Source of the DNA: Dactylosporangium aurantiacum
GTDB lineage: Bacteria; Actinomycetota; Actinomycetes; Mycobacteriales; Micromonosporaceae
DNA length: 64,000 nucleotides
Assembly: GCF_000716715.1 (NCBI RefSeq)
Contig: NZ_JNYJ01000047.1
Coordinates: 103,498 to 167,497, forward strand
Reading direction: 5' to 3'
Part shown: piece by piece, positions 59,801 to 64,000 of the stretch
Position numbering within the stretch: the stretch's first letter is position 1
Layout: each line of letters starts with the position of its first letter
Notes under the pieces: generated by a model
What the model saw: the letters and a program-made list of their open reading frames with translations, nothing else
Databases searched by the model: none
Told to the model about the DNA's origin: nothing
Program-made: the position numbers and the translations under genes

Positions 59801-62800
59801 GAGTCTGGCGAGCGCGGACGTAACCGTCGTAGACCGTAAAGGACTCGATCTGGTTGCCGTTGGGTCCGAGGGTTTTGGTGGAGACCCAGGTCGGTTCGCT
59901 GTTGACGACGGTCCGGTCGTAGATGTGGTACGTGTACTGGATGTCCGGCAGCGGATTGGGTGGCGGGGCGGACGGGGTGAAGGTGATGGCCTTGTCGTTG
60001 GCGAGCAGCGTCTGGTGGTAGGCGTACTGGGTGGCGGTGGTGCCGGTGGCATTTTCGACGCCGATGGTGGCGGCGTTGCCGCGGTCCATGTCGTTGTCGA
60101 TGCCGCCGTAGTTGAAGGTGATCTTGCCGTCGTTCTCGTTGAGGGTGACGGTGAAGGAGACTCGGGTGCTGCGCCCGTACAGGTAGGCCTGGTACCACTC
60201 GACGGTGAACTGCCGGTTCGGTGCGGTGCCGGTGGTGCGGGTGTAGACGTATGAGTTGGCGACGAGGTCCAGGTCGTCCCAGAACGGGTACAGGGCGGCG
60301 TTCGGTGCGGCGGTGTTCGGCAGGGTGGTGGGTGCGGAGTCCGCGGCTTGCCCGGTGAAGGACATCAGGCCGTTGCTGGACAGGTATGCGCTGCTGTAGC
60401 TGGTGCCGTAGAAGGTGAACGGGAACGGCAGGCTGATCTGGGTGTGGTTCTCGTCGCCGCTCAGCGCGACGGTGGTGGAGCCGGGTCCGTCGATGTCGGC
60501 GAACGGCACGGTCGATGTGGTCGTGGTGTATCCGGTGGCGGGTCCGCTGCTGTTGCGTGGTTGGTAGACCTTCGTGAGCCGGCCGAGCGCGTCGTACTGG
60601 GTGGTGGTGACGCGGTCGTTCGGGTCCTTGACGGCGAGGGTCTGGCCGCGGGTGCGGCTCAACGTGGTGGTCGTCTGGTGCAGCTTCGGGTTGGTGGTGG
60701 TGACCGTGACCGGGGCGCTGCCGGACGGAGGGTCGTACGCGATGGTGGTTTTGCGGTCCAGCGCGTCGAAGGACTCCAGGATGCGGCCGTAGGTGGTGTC
60801 GTAGGTGGTGGAGCTGCTCTTCTGCCAGGTCAGGGTGGTGCCGGAGACGTCCGCGAGGACGTTGGTGCGGGTGGCGAGGCCGCGGGTCGGGGTCGCTCCG
60901 ACGGCGAGGGTGTCGTACTGCGTCTGCGTGCCGGACAGGTAGTGGCTGCCCGACGGTGACGGTTCGCAGTCGGTGGTGAGCGTCTGCGACGGGTACGCCA
61001 CCATGAATTTGGTCGTGTCCGGGGTGGCGTAGGTGGTGGTGGTGCAGACGTTGTCGGAGGCGATGTCCTCGTCGCCCTCGTCGAAGACGAGGGTCTGCAG
61101 CCCGTAGGTGGGATCGTAGGTATAGCTGGTTTTGGTCCAGCGCCAGGTGTTGGTTGCTGCGATCAGGGTGCCGGTGCGTACTGATGCGGTGGAGACGCGT
61201 TGGGCGCTGATGGTGCCCATGACCCACGGCGCGGTCCGGGTCGCGAGCTGTTGGTGCTGTGGTGTGGTGATCTGTTTGACCTTGACGGTGGCGCCGGCCG
61301 GGGCGGTGTTGTCGATGGTGGACGTCTCGCGGGCAACGCCGCGGTAGGCGGGCCAGTCCGGCATGGCGGTGCCGAGCGAGTCGGTGATGTTGATACTGCG
61401 TGTCCCGGTGCCGGTCTTGTCGGCGTGCATGCCGCGGAAGTACAGGGTTTTCGTCGTGGACTGGGTGCCGCCGGCCGGGCCGGTGGTGGCGGTGACGGTG
61501 CTGTACCCGGCCCAGTCCGACCAGGTCCGGTGCGTGTAGTCGACGATATCGGCCTGGTCGTAGTGCCACAGAGTGCTGGTGCCGGCGTCGGCCGGCGTCG
61601 CCGAGTACGCGTAGGTGGTCACCACGTCCGGGGCGCCGCCGACGGTGTCGTCCTCGGTCACCTTGTCGGTGGTGTACTTCTGGTACATGTCCCAGCCGCC
61701 GTCGTGGTACTGGGGGAAGCACTTTCGGTAGTTTTGGTCCCATGGCAGGCCGTTGGTGTTGGCGATCGTGCACTCCGGTGCGGAGTACTCGACCTTCGTC
61801 TCACCACCGTGCCCGTTCTTGATCAGGTTGAGGCGCCAGCGGCGGTAGCGGAGGGTGCCGTTGGTGACGAGGTTCTCCAGCTGCACACCACTGAAGTGGG
61901 TGGAGGGCAGGATGATCTCGCTGGTGCTGCCGCCGCTGGTGGTGTCCCTGCCCTGGTGGATGACGTCGTCCAGCCACATCTGCGTCGGTGAACCGTCGCT
62001 GACTGCCGGGAAGGTGTGGACCAGGTCCCACCGGTCGACCTCCTGGTACTGGTCGCCGGTCCCTGTCCACACCTCGGTGGTGACGACGGCCAGCCGCCAC
62101 GGCGTCCAGTACGTCGGTGACTTCTCCGCGCAGGAGGTCGCGCCGACAGCGCAGTACTGGTCCCACGGCGTGTCCGGCCAGTACTCGGGGTGACCGGCGC
62201 ACTGCAGCACATCCGTCCGGTCGCATCGGACGCCGACCAGCAACTTGACCTGCATGGGCGGCTTGTTGGTGCCGCCTTCCTGCCCCTGCCGGGTGCCGTA
62301 CTCGATCCGTTCCAACGCGGCGGTGATGTCATATGCGCTGGTGCTGTTGCTGTTCCAGTGCCCGTAACTGCCCTGGTACTTCTGATAGAAGTACGTCATC
62401 GAGTTCCCGCGCGGGTCCACGACGTAGTCGAGGTTCCACCGGTACACGTTGTAGCAGCCGCTTGTGGACACGTTGCCCGTCCAGCACGGCTCGCTGCTGT
62501 TTCCGCCGTGGACCAGGACCTTCTGGGTGCTGTTCTGCGGTGCGTCTCCGACGAACCGCTGATTGCGGCCGAAGAAGTACTGGGTACCGTCGAGGGTTGT
62601 GAGCTGCCAGTAGTAGTTGAAGTGGTCTCCGTTGCCCCAGCCCAGCGCGGCGGTGCTCAGCAGCTGCAGCCGGGAGCCGTCATCGGTTTCACCCTTCCAC
62701 GTTCCGTCAGAGGCTTGGATCAGCCGTACAGACTTGCCGCCGAACACCATCGTGAAGATGTTGTCCGGCCCCCAGCACAGGTCTCCGACACCTGGCGCGC

Positions 62801-63902
62801 CGTCCTCGGCGCACGGTTTGAACGGCCGCTCGATGTAGCCAACGTTGAGGTCCCAGCCTTCGCCGATCCACGACGACTGCGGGTTCGTGAACGCCGTCTT
62901 GCCGTCCACAGACCCGGACGAGTACTGCAACGCCAAGTTGGGGGTGGGGCCGCCGAGGCTCGGCGGGACCTGCAACGGGTAGGAGTAGGTGAACTCGCCG
63001 CCCTGCGAACCGGCCGCCCACCCGTACGTCGGCGACAACGACGTCGCGTTGTAGTTGCCAGCCGGACCTGCCGCGGCTGCGGCGAGCGCATACACAGTTC
63101 CGCCGGAGGTCGCCGCTGCCGTCGTCTCGCCGGACGTGTCCGGGAACGTGGCCGTGGACTGCTTGCCGGCGCGCACCGTGCCGGGGCCGGTGTCACCTGG
63201 CTTCGGCTCGGACGTCTTCGACGTGACCGAGGATGTCAGCGCCACCGCGGTTTGCGCCACGTCTACCGCGTCCGCGGAGATTACCCGGGTCTCGGGGTCG
63301 TTGCTGGCTCCCTCGACGGGGGTCTGCACCTGGCACTGCGGAAGTTCCGGCGTGGACAGCACACACTCCGGCATCCGTACCAGCCGTAGCCGGCCGGCGT
63401 AGTCACCGCCGTACCCATCGGCGAACGCCGCGTAGTCGATGTCCAACGCCACCGTCGACGTGCCCGCCGCGCTGTCGGCCCGGGCCACGGTGAACACCAC
63501 GCCCTGGACTCCGGCCTTGGCACTCACGTCCTGCCCGGCCACCTGCAGCCGCACCGAGCCCGGCGCCGCCGCGGCCGGCTGCGTGCTGCGCGCGTCGCTG
63601 GACACGGCACCACCGCGCACCAGCACCGGCAGTCCACCTGGCTTGCCCTTCCCCACGGTTGCCGACCGGCTCGCCGACCGCGCCGCACCCGACGCGCCTG
63701 TGTCGACCGGTACGACCGCCTCGCCACCGGCCGGCCACGTGGCCGCGGGCGTGAACCGTTTCGCGGTGTCGGTCTGCGACGTCGACGGCGCCTGCCTCGG
63801 CAGTTTCGTCACCGGCACCGACTTCGCGCCGGCCGGCGCCGCTGGCACCGGCCATGACGGTGGTTGCGCCGCTGCGGGCAGCACCTCCAGCGTCGTGGCC
63901 AC
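56859..63902 (-). CDS. RHS/YD-repeat polymorphic toxin, 5' end apparently truncated
   Basis: 2,347 codons from GTG at 63902, but the frame is open to the window edge and no ribosome site precedes this GTG. The first residues ('TTLEVLPAAAQ') look like the end of a signal peptide whose start is missing. There follow an SpvB-like N-terminal region ('YSYPLQVPPSLGGPTPNLAL', 'SWIGEGWDLNVGYI'), many YD repeats, an inserted beta domain near residues 1150-1320 ('AYLSSNGLMSF', 'ALYPFWDDLDL'), and the RHS core ending 'NAYAYAGHSPISHSDPSG'. The last 280 residues after it are the variable toxin part, with 'GWYAEYPGKSNWGRIRFMP' and 'DPLHQGPYLDF' resembling a toxin tail recurring in polymorphic toxins; the activity is unknown. 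Confidence 0.85.
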   Translation of the reverse strand: MATTLEVLPAAAQPPSWPVPAAPAGAKSVPVTKLPRQAPSTSQTDTAKRFTPAATWPAGGEAVVPVDTGASGAARSASRSATVGKGKPGGLPVLVRGGAVSSDARSTQPAAAAPGSVRLQVAGQDVSAKAGVQGVVFTVARADSAAGTSTVALDIDYAAFADGYGGDYAGRLRLVRMPECVLSTPELPQCQVQTPVEGASNDPETRVISADAVDVAQTAVALTSSVTSKTSEPKPGDTGPGTVRAGKQSTATFPDTSGETTAAATSGGTVYALAAAAAGPAGNYNATSLSPTYGWAAGSQGGEFTYSYPLQVPPSLGGPTPNLALQYSSGSVDGKTAFTNPQSSWIGEGWDLNVGYIERPFKPCAEDGAPGVGDLCWGPDNIFTMVFGGKSVRLIQASDGTWKGETDDGSRLQLLSTAALGWGNGDHFNYYWQLTTLDGTQYFFGRNQRFVGDAPQNSTQKVLVHGGNSSEPCWTGNVSTSGCYNVYRWNLDYVVDPRGNSMTYFYQKYQGSYGHWNSNSTSAYDITAALERIEYGTRQGQEGGTNKPPMQVKLLVGVRCDRTDVLQCAGHPEYWPDTPWDQYCAVGATSCAEKSPTYWTPWRLAVVTTEVWTGTGDQYQEVDRWDLVHTFPAVSDGSPTQMWLDDVIHQGRDTTSGGSTSEIILPSTHFSGVQLENLVTNGTLRYRRWRLNLIKNGHGGETKVEYSAPECTIANTNGLPWDQNYRKCFPQYHDGGWDMYQKYTTDKVTEDDTVGGAPDVVTTYAYSATPADAGTSTLWHYDQADIVDYTHRTWSDWAGYSTVTATTGPAGGTQSTTKTLYFRGMHADKTGTGTRSINITDSLGTAMPDWPAYRGVARETSTIDNTAPAGATVKVKQITTPQHQQLATRTAPWVMGTISAQRVSTASVRTGTLIAATNTWRWTKTSYTYDPTYGLQTLVFDEGDEDIASDNVCTTTTYATPDTTKFMVAYPSQTLTTDCEPSPSGSHYLSGTQTQYDTLAVGATPTRGLATRTNVLADVSGTTLTWQKSSSTTYDTTYGRILESFDALDRKTTIAYDPPSGSAPVTVTTTNPKLHQTTTTLSRTRGQTLAVKDPNDRVTTTQYDALGRLTKVYQPRNSSGPATGYTTTTSTVPFADIDGPGSTTVALSGDENHTQISLPFPFTFYGTSYSSAYLSSNGLMSFTGQAADSAPTTLPNTAAPNAALYPFWDDLDLVANSYVYTRTTGTAPNRQFTVEWYQAYLYGRSTRVSFTVTLNENDGKITFNYGGIDNDMDRGNAATIGVENATGTTATQYAYHQTLLANDKAITFTPSAPPPNPLPDIQYTYHIYDRTVVNSEPTWVSTKTLGPNGNQIESFTVYDGYVRARQTQKPSAGASGGRVITDTQYDARGMQAKSSIIWNASTASSTLAGFQDIDVQRQQRTTYDALGRTTVVANWAANTFRSKTTNEYDGNQVITTPPDPDRGATVTLLDARKRVTALKVYPTNIISGTPETTTYDYSPLGQLTTVIDAAGNQITRGYNLLGQQTTGTDPDTGSTSTKYDATGQITWTIDGRGQKVSHEYDSLGRETARWAGEITTGTKLATFTYDTKAKGLLDAATRWVGNDQYIDSVDGYTTRYQPTGTTTTIPMTQGALAGSYQTTYGYSEFGDLIAIGYPNNHGLPAETVNYAYTDLGLPSTAAGIDPYVTATTYSEYAELTQRVYGTAGIAQLTRNYTYEPDTGRLANITSKLPNQAQPGQFITVQNDTYTYTLGGDITRILDGTDNQAQCYRYDGQHRLTEAWTVVGGCAANPTDAGIANSGKYPYWDTYTFDTSGRRVTDIHRTSVTATTTRTFTYPAAGPTAGRVHAATSVAYTGAISRTDTMTYDNAGNTQQRTINGVVTDFTFNTENQFAGATVHTTGGDQQTTHLYNASGGLLIRKDPIGTTLYAAGQEYKAVGSTVTATRYYAHAGATVAVRTSSGCHWVATDHQASANLTVDATTGTVQRRWYTPYGADRATQGTWPTDRGFLNKQTNTSTGLLDVGAREYDPNLGSFISADPLVALGRPGTLNAYAYAGHSPISHSDPSGLATDIGKYGPCGQAKEYCPPGPSPRTRRGEGGGGPGDSHNVDERDGSGDASYVAISTHVKIASDDPMRRRLEDDWTKYSAQNPGAPEWNIWYYICAGDPDACRGEMAAYFIPNISGEPQENFTQATTIGEAQDASIVLNSAEGKPAGTMQVRDITKPKTMVGATEEEIRQALPRGWVVKPLPSGDGWYAEYPGKSNWGRIRFMPRGAPQTLNPNTLTPDPLHQGPYLDFKAGGLQYKVGAAGNPVVGTPAEVMELMSGNPGRLGPKSPGSEFGRITGRAGGAP

Positions 63903-63905
63903 TAA

Positions 63906-64000
63906 GGCGTGTTTGGTAAGTGGTTGTCGATCGCTGACCGTGTGTCGGTGTGGCGGTGATCGATAACGAGTGAGGTCTCCGGTATCTGGTGTATCGACCA
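63906..64000. mobile_element. Probable end of an insertion sequence (partial)
   Basis: From ggcgtgtttggtaagtggtt onward the sequence loses the codon pattern of the RHS gene and looks like the terminal part of an IS5-type actinomycete element, as I recall those ends. TAA at 63903-63905 could be a three-base target duplication. The other end and the transposase are outside the window. Confidence 0.4.

Noticed and set aside
57957..60254. A long Gly/Val-rich plus-strand gene
   Set aside because: It is the antisense of the RHS repeats and has no start site or domain.

Overview
The window is very GC-rich, densely coded and full of features typical of high-GC Gram-positive bacteria: GTG/TTG starts, 4-base gene overlaps, -10 boxes of the TANNNT type only 6-8 bases before the start codon (leaderless genes), a PknG/GlnH/GlnX pathway and SigE-type sigma factors. 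I infer an actinomycete, most likely a member of the Micromonosporaceae, from gene content and style only.

Layout. 1-7,900: the tail of a methylenetetrahydrofolate reductase-like gene, an aminoglycoside-phosphotransferase-like gene, two related helical proteins, a cupin/NAD(P)-binding pair, two membrane proteins, a repeat-rich gap and several small conserved unknowns. 7,900-18,800: a membrane-anchored Hsp70 fused to an outer domain, a helix-turn-helix protein, a PfkB sugar kinase, a secreted DUF1996 protein, a Cys/Met PLP enzyme, an acyltransferase and a LysM-NlpC/P60 cell-wall hydrolase. 18,800-22,300: a VTC - DUF4956 - CotH cassette lying between two 41-bp direct repeats made of the 3' end of a HAD gene. 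22,300-30,600: a second Hsp70 fused to a WD40 propeller, an EI24-like membrane protein, a lipoprotein, a serine hydrolase and an alpha/beta hydrolase on a shared promoter. 30,482-39,267: a seven-gene operon, glnX-glnH-(coiled coil)-pknG-PP2C-VWA-FHA, an enlarged form of the mycobacterial amino-acid-sensing PknG pathway. 39,465-50,850: a sulfurtransferase, a frameshifted FAD oxidoreductase, an MFS exporter with a palindromic operator, a hemerythrin-SRPBCC fusion facing a TetR regulator, a membrane PAS-GGDEF-EAL protein, a sigma factor with its membrane partner and an SDR enzyme.

The most unusual part is 51,498-54,139. A 776-residue protein of no recognised family is preceded, in the same direction and with only two bases between, by four tandem RNAs that fold as complete tRNA cloverleaves (7-bp acceptor, 4-bp D, about 5-bp anticodon and 5-bp T stems). 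The acceptor stems differ between copies but stay paired, the T and anticodon stems are nearly fixed, and the triplet at the anticodon position differs in every copy (UGA, CGU, AGG, GUC). They lack several marks of working tRNAs. I propose that array and protein form one system, perhaps comparable in logic to Ro60/Y-RNA particles or tRNA decoys, but the protein does not look like Ro60 and the function is unknown.

The right end, 54,200-64,000, is an accessory region: an ISL3 transposase remnant lies just beyond the tRNA-like system, then two probable immunity-type genes and a 2,347-codon RHS/YD-repeat toxin whose 5' end appears to be cut by an insertion sequence at the window edge.
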